A stretch of DNA of 64,000 nucleotides from Paenibacillus sp. NFR01 (GCF_900111565.1 NZ_FOIK01000001.1:372001-436000), one strand, 5' to 3'; counted from the first letter of the stretch, positions 43,469 through 51,769 are shown. Translations and numbers: made by a program. The notes: a model not told the origin generated them from the sequence alone.

Positions 43469-44793
43469 ATTTCCCCCTCGGCAACCGAGGGATTCACCTC
43501 CAACGTAAGAATAATCTTTTTGATCTGCAGATGATCCGTTTCGGTAACAGTCCAGCGATGGCCGTCCTCCTGCAGCTCGTATCCGGGCTGAACAGAGGCA
43601 CCGGCACGGAACAGGAGCCAGCCGCCGATCGTATCGATTTCTTCACTATTTTCAAAAGAAAGGTCAAATTGCTGTTCGAGTTCTTCCAGCAGCACGCGGC
43701 CGTGGATTTCATATTGCCGATCGTCGATTCGCTGAATCTCCAGCACCTCGTCGGCGTCGAATTCGTCGCGGATTTCTCCGACCAGTTCCTCCAGAATGTC
43801 CTCCAGCGTCAGGATCCCCGCGGTTCCGCCGTATTCGTCGACCACCAGCGCCATATGCATTTGCTCCTGCTGCATTTTCAGCATGGCTTCTTTGATCGGC
43901 GTCGATAGCGATACTGCAGGCAGGCTGCGGACGAACTCCTTCAAATGGCGTTCCCGGCCGGCAATGATATGGGGCAGCATCTTTTTCACGTTGACGACCC
44001 CGACTATGTTGTCCTTGTTGCCGTTCATGGCCACCGGATAGCGCGTATAGTTGTTAACGTCCAGCACCTGCACGATGTCCTCATAAGACATGTCATAGCC
44101 GAGCGCGATCATTTCCGTCCGGGGGACCATGATATCTTTGGCGACGCGTTCATCAAAGGTGAACACATTCTCCAAATATTCCAGCTTGGTTTCGTTCAGC
44201 TCGCCGCCTTCAACGCTTTGGGCCATGATGATCCGCAGTTCCTCTTCCGAATAATGCTCTTCATGCCCGGCGGGTTTGACCCCGAACAAACGCAGGATCA
44301 CCCGCGATGTGCCGTTCAGCGCCACGATAAACGGATGCATGATTTTACCGAACCCATACAGCGGCGGCGCCAGCAGAAGCGTCAGCTTCTCCGCAAACTG
44401 GATGGCCAGCGTCTTCGGCGCCATCTCTCCGACAACGACATGCAAGAAGGTAACGAGAATAAAGGCGATGGCATACGAAGCGACCGAAGCGGTAGCGTCC
44501 GACAGATTGAGGAAATCAAACGCCGGCACCAGAATGCGTTCCACCGCCGGTTTGCCGATGGCACCGAGGCCGAGGGCGGTTACGGTAATCCCCAGCTGGC
44601 AGGCGGACAAATAGTAATCCAGATTGCCGACGACTTTTTTCGCGACCCATGCCTTCTTATTGCCTTCGTCGATCAGCTGCTCAATCCGCGACATCCGGAT
44701 TTTAACGGCCGCAAATTCCACCGCCACGAAAAACGCCGTCATCGCAATCAAAACGGCAAGAATGAGTAAATTCGTTATCGTTATTAGGTCCAA
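43453..44793 (-). CDS. CNNM/CBS-domain membrane protein with CorC_HlyC domain (possible Mg2+ exporter)
   Basis: A 446-residue full-length member: DUF21/CNNM transmembrane domain (1-200), CBS pair (about 210-335, including VVDEYGGTAGILTLEDILEE) and C-terminal CorC_HlyC domain (about 350-432). Relatives such as MpfA export magnesium and confer tolerance to it. The start is TTG at 44793, right behind the hairpin ribosome-binding site. It forms a tandem duplicate pair with the shorter gene downstream. Confidence 0.87.
   Translation of the reverse strand: MDLITITNLLILAVLIAMTAFFVAVEFAAVKIRMSRIEQLIDEGNKKAWVAKKVVGNLDYYLSACQLGITVTALGLGAIGKPAVERILVPAFDFLNLSDATASVASYAIAFILVTFLHVVVGEMAPKTLAIQFAEKLTLLLAPPLYGFGKIMHPFIVALNGTSRVILRLFGVKPAGHEEHYSEEELRIIMAQSVEGGELNETKLEYLENVFTFDERVAKDIMVPRTEMIALGYDMSYEDIVQVLDVNNYTRYPVAMNGNKDNIVGVVNVKKMLPHIIAGRERHLKEFVRSLPAVSLSTPIKEAMLKMQQEQMHMALVVDEYGGTAGILTLEDILEELVGEIRDEFDADEVLEIQRIDDRQYEIHGRVLLEELEQQFDLSFENSEEIDTIGGWLLFRAGASVQPGYELQEDGHRWTVTETDHLQIKKIILTLEVNPSVAEGEIWTES
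43466..43501 (-). promoter_or_regulatory. Hairpin ribosome-binding site of the short CNNM gene
   Basis: In the mRNA: GGAGGTGA, then the hairpin CCCTCGG-TTG-CCGAGGG, then the TTG start. The 3' arm holds the start-proximal GAGGGGG, so folding hides one ribosome site and brings the other closer. The same layout precedes the paralog at 44793. Confidence 0.6.
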
Positions 44794-44823
44794 TCCTTTC
44801 CCTCGTCCGAGGGATTCACCTCC
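44791..44823 (-). promoter_or_regulatory. Hairpin ribosome-binding site of the long CNNM gene
   Basis: In the mRNA: GGAGGTGA, hairpin CCCTC-GGAC-GAGGG, AAAGGA, TTG start. It matches the element before the short paralog in position and stem, with a different loop. Confidence 0.6.
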
Positions 44824-44869
44824 TGATGATATAAGCCCTATGCTCTGAGCAACCCGACCGGAAAGCGGA

Positions 44870-44911
44870 TCAATTCAGGAGCACAACGGTTTTGCAGTAT
44901 CGCCTTCCCAT
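44870..44911 (-). CDS. Possible 13-residue leader peptide upstream of the CNNM genes
   Basis: An ATG at 44909-44911 follows a GGGGAGG site (about 10 nt) and encodes MGRRYCKTVVLLN before a TGA. It lies in the ~150-nt leader of the CNNM pair. No larger gene is visible in 44824-45021. It could be a regulatory upstream frame or chance. Confidence 0.3.
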   Translation of the reverse strand: MGRRYCKTVVLLN

Positions 44912-45021
44912 GATTGTTCTGCCTCCCCTCTAAATGTGTATGAAAAAGTATAACATAAATCTCAATAAACCATCCAGTTGCACGTTATGGTTTCATTAAC
45001 CGGACGGACCGTTAGAGAAAC

Positions 45022-45048
45022 AAAAAACCGCCTCTCGTGGAGAAGCGG
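45022..45048 (-). terminator. Terminator of the MATE transporter gene
   Basis: On the minus strand CCGCTTCTC-CAC-GAGAGGCGG followed by T6. Confidence 0.8.
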
Positions 45049-45082
45049 CCGGAAGATAATTTATGTTGGGGAATACGCCGGC

Positions 45083-46435
45083 TTATTGGGCCAAAGCTTC
45101 CAAATCGGGCTGCAGTTTATTGCGCAGAATGTACAGCATGGCGGCACCCACCAGGAATGTAACGGCGTCCGCAATAACCAGCGACCATACAACCCCGTGA
45201 AAACCGTTCGTTTGGTTGGCGATATACAGCACCGGAATCAGCGTAAGCCCTTGAATGACGGACATCACAAATGCTGCGGTCCCTTGCGCCGTCGCCTGGA
45301 AAATCCCCGTAAAGAGCGAGGTCATGCCCGTAATGAACAAAGACAAGAACGTCACATGCAGAATGTAGCTCCCCATTTGAATCAGCTGCGGATCATTCGT
45401 GAACAAGCCGATCAGATGGTCGGAGATCAGATATACGACGATGCCGAACGCGACGGCCAGACCTACGATCGTTTTGATCGTGAACGAAATGGTATGCTTC
45501 ATCCGCAGTTTATTGGCCGTAAAAGAGAAAGCAATCAGCGGCACGACGCCTTCGCACAGCCCCATCAGAATGAATTCGGGAAATTGCAGCAGGCGGGACG
45601 AAATTCCATAAGCGGCCACGGCCTGATCCCCGTATGCGATGAGAAAATGGTTAAAGATCAGCGACATGGCACCAAGAAAGATGCTCATAATAAAGACGGG
45701 CACGCCGATTTTGAACACATTGCTCAGAATCTCCTTGGTTGCTTTGAACCATTTAGGGGAGATCGTCAGGAATTGGCTCTTTTTGCCCATATAGAAAGCG
45801 AAGAATATGCTCGCAGCAATGTTGGAGACAACCGTTGCCGACGCTACGCCGATGACGCCCCAATGGAACACGAAGATGACCAGCGCATCAAGAATAATAT
45901 TGACCACCACGCTGAGAATCATGCCGACCATCGACGTGATGGCCGCACCTTCGGAGCGCACGATATTTTCCAAGGTGAAAAATAAGACGACGAACGGCGA
46001 GCCGATCAGCATGATCGTGACATAATCTTTGGTAAATCCGAAGGATTCCGGCGTAGCGCCCAGACCGTCAACGATGGAATGGATCAGCGGGAGGCCGGCG
46101 GCCACCAGGATCAGACCGAGAATCAGGCTGCTGTAAAAAGCGAAGGAAGAGACATGTTTGACGTCCTCGTATCTTTTCTCGCCGAGCAGGCGGGAGATAA
46201 ATGCGCCGCTGCCGATGCCGATCAGATTGCCTAGCGCCATAATCGCCGCAAATAACGGCAGGGTTAATGCCAGAGCGGTTAACATCGCCGTATTGTGGAG
46301 CGTGCCGAGGAAGTAGGCATTCAATATCGAATAAATCACGCTCATCGACGTGCCGAGCATCATCGGTACAGCGAAATGGGCTACGGCTTTTGCGACCGGC
46401 GCTTTCTCAAAATAATGGAGGTTTTGTGCATCCAT
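45083..46435 (-). CDS. MATE-family multidrug efflux transporter
   Basis: A 450-residue protein with 12 hydrophobic segments arranged in two MatE repeats (first begins AVPMMLGTSMSVIYSILNAYFLG; second IGVPVFIMSIFLGAMSLIFNHF). MATE proteins export cationic drugs using sodium or proton gradients. The start at 46435 is chosen over a GTG at 46447 because GGTGA precedes it. It diverges from a TetR-family gene, with three operator-like dyads between them. Confidence 0.88.
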   Translation of the reverse strand: MDAQNLHYFEKAPVAKAVAHFAVPMMLGTSMSVIYSILNAYFLGTLHNTAMLTALALTLPLFAAIMALGNLIGIGSGAFISRLLGEKRYEDVKHVSSFAFYSSLILGLILVAAGLPLIHSIVDGLGATPESFGFTKDYVTIMLIGSPFVVLFFTLENIVRSEGAAITSMVGMILSVVVNIILDALVIFVFHWGVIGVASATVVSNIAASIFFAFYMGKKSQFLTISPKWFKATKEILSNVFKIGVPVFIMSIFLGAMSLIFNHFLIAYGDQAVAAYGISSRLLQFPEFILMGLCEGVVPLIAFSFTANKLRMKHTISFTIKTIVGLAVAFGIVVYLISDHLIGLFTNDPQLIQMGSYILHVTFLSLFITGMTSLFTGIFQATAQGTAAFVMSVIQGLTLIPVLYIANQTNGFHGVVWSLVIADAVTFLVGAAMLYILRNKLQPDLEALAQ

Positions 46436-46471
46436 TGGGGTCACCACTTTCTTTGATGGTTTTGTGATTGT

Positions 46472-46553
46472 CTAACGGTGTTAGGTTGAACCTTACAGTG
46501 TTAGATGATATCATGACTTCATAGAGATGTAAAGCATAAACTTACACTGTTAG
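46472..46553. promoter_or_regulatory. Three TetR-type operators between the MATE and tetR genes
   Basis: Three 13-bp dyads: CTAACGGTGTTAG (46472-46484), CTTACAGTGTTAG (46492-46504) and CTTACACTGTTAG (46541-46553). The first two are 20 bp apart (two helical turns); the third sits just before the regulator start. Confidence 0.7.
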
Positions 46554-46567
46554 ATAAAAGGGCGGAT

Positions 46568-47272
46568 ATGATGAAAAAGCAGCAGCCTCAAATTTCGGAG
46601 GACAGGATTTTAGAGGCTTCATGGGAGCTTCTGGGAGAGGATGGCATCGAGAAGTTCAGCTTGCGGCGGCTGGCCGACCGGCTGGGGATTCAGGCCCCGT
46701 CGCTGTACTGGTATTTCAAGAGCAAACAGAAACTGTATCAGCGCCTGGCCAATCAAGTATCGAAAGTCATTTTGGATGAGTTCCAATCCGAAGGGGACTG
46801 GAAGGAGCAGCTCGGGGTACTTGCTGTAACGATGCGCGAGGTACTTCGCCGGTACCCCTGCTCCACGCAGCTGATGATGATGACGCTGCCGCATGAGCCG
46901 GATATCATCCGGTTCACGAACCGCATGCTGCTCTGCGTCGAATCGACGCCGCTGGAGCCGGAACAGAAGATGCAGGTGGCTACAACGCTCGTGAACTTCG
47001 TCTATTACTTCGTTATGGACGATTACCAGCATGAGCGCAATGTCACCGCCATTCTTCAAGAGAATGGAACCTTTATCCCCGGCGAAGAGATGAACCGCGT
47101 GCTGGATACGATGAGCGACACGGATGCGGGACTGTTCAAGCGGATGTTCACGAACAAGCTGTTCGAGCTGATGGGCACCGACAGTGCATTCGATTTCGGA
47201 GTGAAGGTGATTCTGCTGGGGATCGAACAGGTCATCGAGGAGCAGAAACAGAAGCAGAATCAGAAGGGCTGA
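46568..47272 (+). CDS. TetR-family regulator (TetR_C type) of the MATE pump
   Basis: A 234-residue regulator. The HTH is FSLRRLADRLGIQAPSLYWYFKSKQKLY, the form found in tetracycline-repressor-like proteins, and the C-terminal part resembles the TetR_C ligand domain. It most likely represses the divergent MATE gene and itself through the three dyads upstream. A Gln/Lys-rich tail ends the protein. The start has AAAGGGCGG upstream. Confidence 0.86.
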   Translation: MMKKQQPQISEDRILEASWELLGEDGIEKFSLRRLADRLGIQAPSLYWYFKSKQKLYQRLANQVSKVILDEFQSEGDWKEQLGVLAVTMREVLRRYPCSTQLMMMTLPHEPDIIRFTNRMLLCVESTPLEPEQKMQVATTLVNFVYYFVMDDYQHERNVTAILQENGTFIPGEEMNRVLDTMSDTDAGLFKRMFTNKLFELMGTDSAFDFGVKVILLGIEQVIEEQKQKQNQKG

Positions 47273-47370
47273 ATAGAGAAGCTGTCCTTTAGCCGTGGAA
47301 CAAAAAAAGGGATATACGGAGGATAGTGGCGGCCTATCATTGAAATGAGTTATTTTGGATCTCTTAAAAG

Positions 47371-47418
47371 CCTTTCCCGCCAACAGTGTTTTCTGCCTGT
47401 GAGGGAAGGTTTTTTTTC
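47371..47418 (+). terminator. Terminator after the MATE regulator
   Basis: CCTTTCCC (47371-47378) pairs with GGGAAGG (47403-47409), inner helper pairs, then T9. Confidence 0.7.
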
Positions 47419-47484
47419 TATACGAAAGCGATGAACGAGCGAATGCAAGAGTCCGGAAATTTATGGTTTGAGTACGAACGTGTG

Positions 47485-47493
47485 TGCTATAAT
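47485..47493 (+). promoter_or_regulatory. Extended -10 promoter of the terpenoid-cyclase-fold gene
   Basis: TG-C-TATAAT at 47485-47493 with no good -35 box; transcription would begin near 47500, giving a leader of about 160 nt. Confidence 0.55.
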
Positions 47494-47509
47494 GTGAAAA
47501 GATGGATAA

Positions 47510-47606
47510 GTGGGCAGTGCACATCATCGTGCATCGGACATACATATCGGGATCTACCCGAATCCCTAATGTGCACTGCGGGAATCTTGGAGAATTGCTT
47601 GCCCAC
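47510..47606 (+). ncRNA. Structured leader RNA candidate (unclassified)
   Basis: Nested helices: GTGGGCA (47510-47516) with TGCCCAC (47600-47606); GTGCACAT (47517-47524) with ATGTGCAC (47569-47576), stacked directly on the first; an internal hairpin TCGGG/CCCGA (47547-47551 with 47557-47561) with a competing GGGAT/ATCCC pairing. Perfect pairing of 15 consecutive bases in a 5' leader is unlikely by chance. No known riboswitch or T-box signature is recognised. Confidence 0.5.
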
Positions 47607-47660
47607 AAGTGGAGGATACCTGCTGTTCATCAAAATAAGACGGTGAGAGGAGCTTCAACC

Positions 47661-48602
47661 ATGAATTTGACCTATCCGGAATTTCGGCAAATCAGACAGT
47701 GGGTATACCGCAATGCGCGCCCGGTGGATTTTGCCCGGTGGCAGTTTCATTTCGAAGACGGCGGGCAGGAAGCAGTACTGAAGGGGCTGGCGGCGTTTCA
47801 GAATGAGGACGGAGGCTTCGGCCATGCGCTGGAAGCGGATTCTTGGAATCCGAACTCGGTGCCTATGCAGACCGCGAATGCGGTGGAGGTGCTGCATGAA
47901 ATCGGGTTTAAAGACCGGAACCATCCGGTGATCGAAGGGATTTTGCGTTACCTGGACAGCGGCGCGGACATGGATGATGCGGATACCTGGAAGAATGTCG
48001 TGGAATCAAGCAACGACTATCCGCATGCCCCGTGGTGGCATTCCGATTCGCAAAGCACCTCCCGGAGTATTTATAATCCGACGGCCATTATGGCGGGATT
48101 TATTCTGGAAAACGCCGACCGGGAGAGCGCACTGTACTCGCACGGGCTTCAAATCGCCAAGAATCTTGCAGCGCTGTTCCTGCGGGAGCCGGATCTTATG
48201 ATGCATCCACTGATTTGCGTGCTCACGATGATCAAGTCGATTGAGACAGCAGGCTTGCAGGACGAATTTGATTACGCTGCGCTGACTGAAACCGCAAACC
48301 GCCAGATTAAAGATTTGCTGGACCGGAGTGCGGGTGATTGGAGCGGGTACAGCACGCGCCCTTCCGCATTTATCCATTCTCCGCAAAGTCTCGGATACGA
48401 GCAAAATGCGGCTCTGGTGGACAAAGAACTGGATTATCTGTTGTCGCTCCGCAATGAGGAAGGCTTGTGGGACCCCAATTGGAGCTGGGGCGACTATGAA
48501 CTGGAATTCGCGCTTAGCGCGAACTGGTGGAAGTCGCATATCGCCATCCGGAATCTGCTGCTGCTGCAGGCGTTCGGCCGGATCGAAGCTGAGCAGGCGT
48601 AG
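47661..48602 (+). CDS. Terpenoid-cyclase/prenyltransferase alpha-alpha toroid-fold protein
   Basis: A 313-residue protein with two QW-like repeats, GLAAFQNEDGGFGHALE near residues 40-56 and YLLSLRNEEGLWDPNWSWGDY near the end, which match the alpha-barrel of squalene-hopene cyclase and prenyltransferase families. It lacks the DxDD protonation motif, so it is unlikely to be a cyclase; it may be a binding or regulatory relative. The start at 47661 has GAGAGGA upstream. gldA begins 14 bp after its stop. Confidence 0.65.
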   Translation: MNLTYPEFRQIRQWVYRNARPVDFARWQFHFEDGGQEAVLKGLAAFQNEDGGFGHALEADSWNPNSVPMQTANAVEVLHEIGFKDRNHPVIEGILRYLDSGADMDDADTWKNVVESSNDYPHAPWWHSDSQSTSRSIYNPTAIMAGFILENADRESALYSHGLQIAKNLAALFLREPDLMMHPLICVLTMIKSIETAGLQDEFDYAALTETANRQIKDLLDRSAGDWSGYSTRPSAFIHSPQSLGYEQNAALVDKELDYLLSLRNEEGLWDPNWSWGDYELEFALSANWWKSHIAIRNLLLLQAFGRIEAEQA

Positions 48603-48616
48603 ATAGAGGGAGCGCT

Positions 48617-49723
48617 ATGACACAGATTCTGATATCTCCGGCAAAATATATCCAGGGCTCTGGAGAGCTCAATCGGCTCGGCGAGCATTGTGCCGGGCTG
48701 ACAGACGGTGAAGTTTTCGCGGTCATTGATGCCTTTGTACTGGCGAACTATGGGGAGAAGATTGTTAGGAGTTTTGCCCAAAGCGGAATTCCGCTCCGCG
48801 TTCACGAATTTACCGGCGAGGTCACGATGGCCCGGATCGAATGGCTGGCGGCCATGCCTGAACTGCGGAAATCCGGCGTGGTGCTTGGCATCGGCGGCGG
48901 TAAAACGCTGGACGCCGCCAAAGCGCTCAGCCACCTTGCCGGATTGCCGGCAGTGATCGTGCCGACGGTCGCTTCGACCGATGCGCCGTGCAGCGCCTTG
49001 TCGGTGCTGTATATGGAAGACGGCCGGCTCGATCGTTATCTTGCGCTGCGCCGGTCTCCGGACATGGTGGTCGTCGACACCGCCGTCATTGCCAAAGCGC
49101 CGCCGCGTCTGCTTGCGGCAGGTATGGGCGACGCGCTGTCGACGTATTACGAAGCGCGGGCCTGCCACCGGTCCGGAGCGGTCACGAATGCCGGCGGTAC
49201 CGGTTCCCTGGCCGCGCTGGCGCTGGCTGCGGCCTGCCGGGATACGCTGCTGGCGGATGGCGCCGCAGCGCTTGACGCGGTCCGGCAGGGCGAAGTTACG
49301 CCGGCGGTGGAACGGATCGTGGAGGCGAACATCTACCTCAGCGGCGTCGGGTTTGAGAGCGGCGGCCTCGCAGCCGCGCATGCCATCCATAACGGCATGA
49401 CGGTGCTGGAGGAATGCCGTCCAATGCTTCACGGCGAGAAAGTGGCCTTCGCCACGCTCGCGCAGCTCATGCTGGAGCAGGCGCCGGAAGAAGAGATCGA
49501 TGGCGCTGTACGCTTTTGCCGGAGCGTCGGGCTGCCGGTAACGCTTAAAGCGCTCGGCCTGGAAGACGCGGATGAAAGCAAGCTGCTTCGGGCTGCGGAA
49601 GCGGCATGTGCGGCGGGAGGTCCAATGGCGAACATGCCGTTTACGGTGTCGCCGCGTGATGTGGTTGACGCTTTGCTTGCAGCGGACCGCCGCGGCTCGC
49701 TTGTTAGTGAATCCGGCTGCTAA
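48617..49723 (+). CDS. gldA: Glycerol dehydrogenase (NAD-dependent)
   Basis: A 368-residue iron/zinc-type alcohol dehydrogenase. It has GIGGGKTLDAAKAL (NAD-binding glycine loop), VPTVASTDAPCSALSVLY (substrate/NAD segment) and the metal-binding residues Asp (GMGDALSTYYEA), His (HAIHNGM) and His (MLHGEKVAF). It oxidises glycerol to dihydroxyacetone. No dihydroxyacetone kinase is nearby. It is likely co-transcribed with the upstream toroid-fold gene. Confidence 0.9.
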   Translation: MTQILISPAKYIQGSGELNRLGEHCAGLTDGEVFAVIDAFVLANYGEKIVRSFAQSGIPLRVHEFTGEVTMARIEWLAAMPELRKSGVVLGIGGGKTLDAAKALSHLAGLPAVIVPTVASTDAPCSALSVLYMEDGRLDRYLALRRSPDMVVVDTAVIAKAPPRLLAAGMGDALSTYYEARACHRSGAVTNAGGTGSLAALALAAACRDTLLADGAAALDAVRQGEVTPAVERIVEANIYLSGVGFESGGLAAAHAIHNGMTVLEECRPMLHGEKVAFATLAQLMLEQAPEEEIDGAVRFCRSVGLPVTLKALGLEDADESKLLRAAEAACAAGGPMANMPFTVSPRDVVDALLAADRRGSLVSESGC

Positions 49724-49811
49724 TAATTACGCCGTGCGGCGGTACATATTTCCCCCTCGTGATTCAAACAATGAGTACAATGATTGGAGGACACGAAGGA
49801 GGGTTTAACGG

Positions 49812-50630
49812 ATGAAAGAAAGAGGTACACCCGCCCTGCGCAAAATCTGCAGCGCCGCGGCTATAGTCGGACTGCTCGCTTCGGTGATCTTAACGCTGCC
49901 CCCGGCTGCACATGCCGAGGAAGGACGCAGCAAGGTCGCAATCATCGTCGATGATTTCGGCAACAACATGCGCGGAACGGACGAAATGCTGGCGCTGCCG
50001 ATCAAAATCACGGTTGCCGTTATGCCTTTTCTGTCAACCACGGAAAAAGACGCGCTGCGGGCGCATGAACGGGGCTTTGATGTGCTGGTCCATCTCCCGA
50101 TGGAACCGAAGCATGGCAAGCCGGAATGGCTGGGACCGGGAGCCGTGCTGACCAGTATGAGCGATGCGGAGGTCAAGGCCCGGGTGGAAGCGGCGCTCGA
50201 CAACGTGCCGTTTGCCATTGGCATCAATAACCACATGGGCTCGAAAGTAACCGGAGACGAACGGGTGATGAATATCGTACTGTCGGTGTGCAAGGAGCGG
50301 GGACTGTTTTTCGTCGACAGCCACACGAATTACCGTTCCGTCGCCGGAAGGCTGGCCCGGGAGAAAGGCCTTCCGCCGGTAGAAAATCACATCTTCCTGG
50401 ACGACATCCATTCTTCCGCGCATGTCCTGAAGCAAATGCGGCTCGTCCGTGAACGGGCCCAGGATCAAAGCTACTGCGTCACGATTGGCCATGTCGGCAT
50501 TCAAGGCAAAGAAACCGCCGCGGGCATCCGCAGCGGTATCGCCGAAATGAAGGACAAGGTGGAGTTTGTCGGGATTTCCGATCTGATTCGCGCAGAATGG
50601 AAGTGGACTCCCGACCTCACACTTCCATAA
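49812..50630 (+). CDS. Divergent polysaccharide deacetylase (YibQ-like)
   Basis: A 272-residue secreted protein. A signal peptide spans residues 1-36 (IVGLLASVILTLPPAAHAEE). The catalytic domain has KVAIIVDDFGNN (metal-binding Asp), VHLPMEP and GINNHMGSKVT, the pattern of the divergent NodB-like family. It probably acts on cell-wall or surface glycans. It is convergent with an amidase gene, with which it overlaps by 14 bp. Confidence 0.85.
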   Translation: MKERGTPALRKICSAAAIVGLLASVILTLPPAAHAEEGRSKVAIIVDDFGNNMRGTDEMLALPIKITVAVMPFLSTTEKDALRAHERGFDVLVHLPMEPKHGKPEWLGPGAVLTSMSDAEVKARVEAALDNVPFAIGINNHMGSKVTGDERVMNIVLSVCKERGLFFVDSHTNYRSVAGRLAREKGLPPVENHIFLDDIHSSAHVLKQMRLVRERAQDQSYCVTIGHVGIQGKETAAGIRSGIAEMKDKVEFVGISDLIRAEWKWTPDLTLP

Positions 50631-51372
50631 GATAAGCGGCAATGCCCTCGGCGATCGCTTCGGCGATCGCCTCTTGACCTTTCGGGGTGCACAAACGTTC
50701 GCGGTCCTCCGGACTGCTGATAAATCCCGCCTCGACGATAACCGTCGTGGCGGTTATTTTGTTGAGCAGATAAAAGGGTTTGCCCGCCCGCGGGTCCGAC
50801 TTCATTCCATACATCAGATTCAGCTGATTCTGGATCGATTTGGCCAGCATGAAGCTGCGGCCTTCCTCGCGGTACAATACAAGCGGGCCATGTTTTGCGG
50901 GATTCGGCGACCAATTCACATGTACGCTCACCACTACATTGGCGGGTAGCGTCTCGGCCAGTTCCTTGCGCTGAGCCAGGTCGCGGAGATGGCGGGAACG
51001 GCTGCGCAACCAGCCGTTTTCGTCGCTCGGCGCATAGTCGCCGATGCGGTTCAAGATCGCATCGAAGCCGTCGGCGCGCAGCAGCAGAAACAGGCGGCGG
51101 GAAATAGAAAGCGTGATGTCTTTCTCCAGGATTTCGCCATGCGATGTGCCGCCGTCGATCCCGCCATGTCCGGCATCGATCAGGATGATGCGCTGATCAT
51201 GCCCGAGCATTTGCTGGCGGTCCGGCGACAGCTCTGCACCGGAGAGTTCCGCCTCTCCGAAGGGTTCGGCGGGCGGGGTCGCCATCGCTGTACCGCCTCC
51301 AGCGCTGCTGAGCGCTGTGATGATCGCCAGTGCAGCCGCTACACGGCGTGCTGGATTGCACAGTTTGTTCAT
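50617..51372 (-). CDS. N-acetylmuramoyl-L-alanine amidase (CwlD-like Amidase_3)
   Basis: A 251-residue zinc amidase. A signal peptide (residues 1-30, RVAAALAIITALSSAGGGTAMA) precedes a domain with LIDAGHGGIDGG (zinc His), EKDITLSISRRL, VVVSVHVNW (zinc His) and VIVEAGFISSPEDRE (catalytic Glu). The compact single domain resembles CwlD, which prepares spore-cortex peptidoglycan, though a vegetative role is possible. The start at 51372 follows AGGAGG; a longer frame to 51444 lacks a site. Confidence 0.85.
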   Translation of the reverse strand: MNKLCNPARRVAAALAIITALSSAGGGTAMATPPAEPFGEAELSGAELSPDRQQMLGHDQRIILIDAGHGGIDGGTSHGEILEKDITLSISRRLFLLLRADGFDAILNRIGDYAPSDENGWLRSRSRHLRDLAQRKELAETLPANVVVSVHVNWSPNPAKHGPLVLYREEGRSFMLAKSIQNQLNLMYGMKSDPRAGKPFYLLNKITATTVIVEAGFISSPEDRERLCTPKGQEAIAEAIAEGIAAYLMEV

Positions 51373-51534
51373 TCGTTCAACCTCCTGACGCGGATAAATC
51401 TCCCTGGATGCATATTCACTGTTAGAATGTGCGTCCGCCGGCAAATCTATGCGAAACTCGGTTTTCCCGTTTAGACTGGACCCCTGCGGAGCACACTAGT
51501 AGCATAAAGCTCACATGAAAGGAAGGTGGCGAAA

Positions 51535-51711
51535 ATGGCTTCGAGCGGTGACGATCTGCTGAAGTACATTACGGAAAAAGTCGTGGTCTACATGGAAGAC
51601 CCCCGCGCCAGCCGCGAGCGGCGCAAAGCCGAAAAACAGCCTTGGGCAGAGAAATGGTTCGGGATGATGCCGATGGGATTCTCGATGTGGCGTAGGAAAT
51701 GGAAGAGGTAG
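51535..51711 (+). CDS. yqzE: YqzE-family protein
   Basis: A 58-residue protein with DLLKYITEKVVVYMEDPRASR and the C-terminal WFGMMPMGFSMWRRKWKR, the pattern of Bacillales YqzE. Its function is unknown. In B. subtilis the gene lies near the comG operon and yqhG/yqhH; yqhG/yqhH occur 2.3 kb downstream here, so partial synteny is kept. The ATG at 51535 follows AAGGTGG; a GTG at 51526 is an alternative. Confidence 0.82.
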   Translation: MASSGDDLLKYITEKVVVYMEDPRASRERRKAEKQPWAEKWFGMMPMGFSMWRRKWKR

Positions 51712-51743
51712 CGGCGGGCTCAGGAAGCTGGAGAGTGTTGGAG

Positions 51744-51769
51744 GAGTCGCCTTAGGCGGCTCTTTTTTT
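51744..51769 (+). terminator. Terminator after yqzE
   Basis: An 8-bp stem GAGTCGCC/GGCGGCTC with loop TTA, followed by T7. Confidence 0.8.

Noticed and set aside
44794..45021. M-box magnesium riboswitch before the CNNM pair
   Set aside because: The family and position are suggestive, but the conserved M-box segments are not present.
47500..47660. T-box leader
   Set aside because: The conserved AGGGTGG-type antiterminator sequence and a terminator are missing, and the downstream genes are not amino-acid related.
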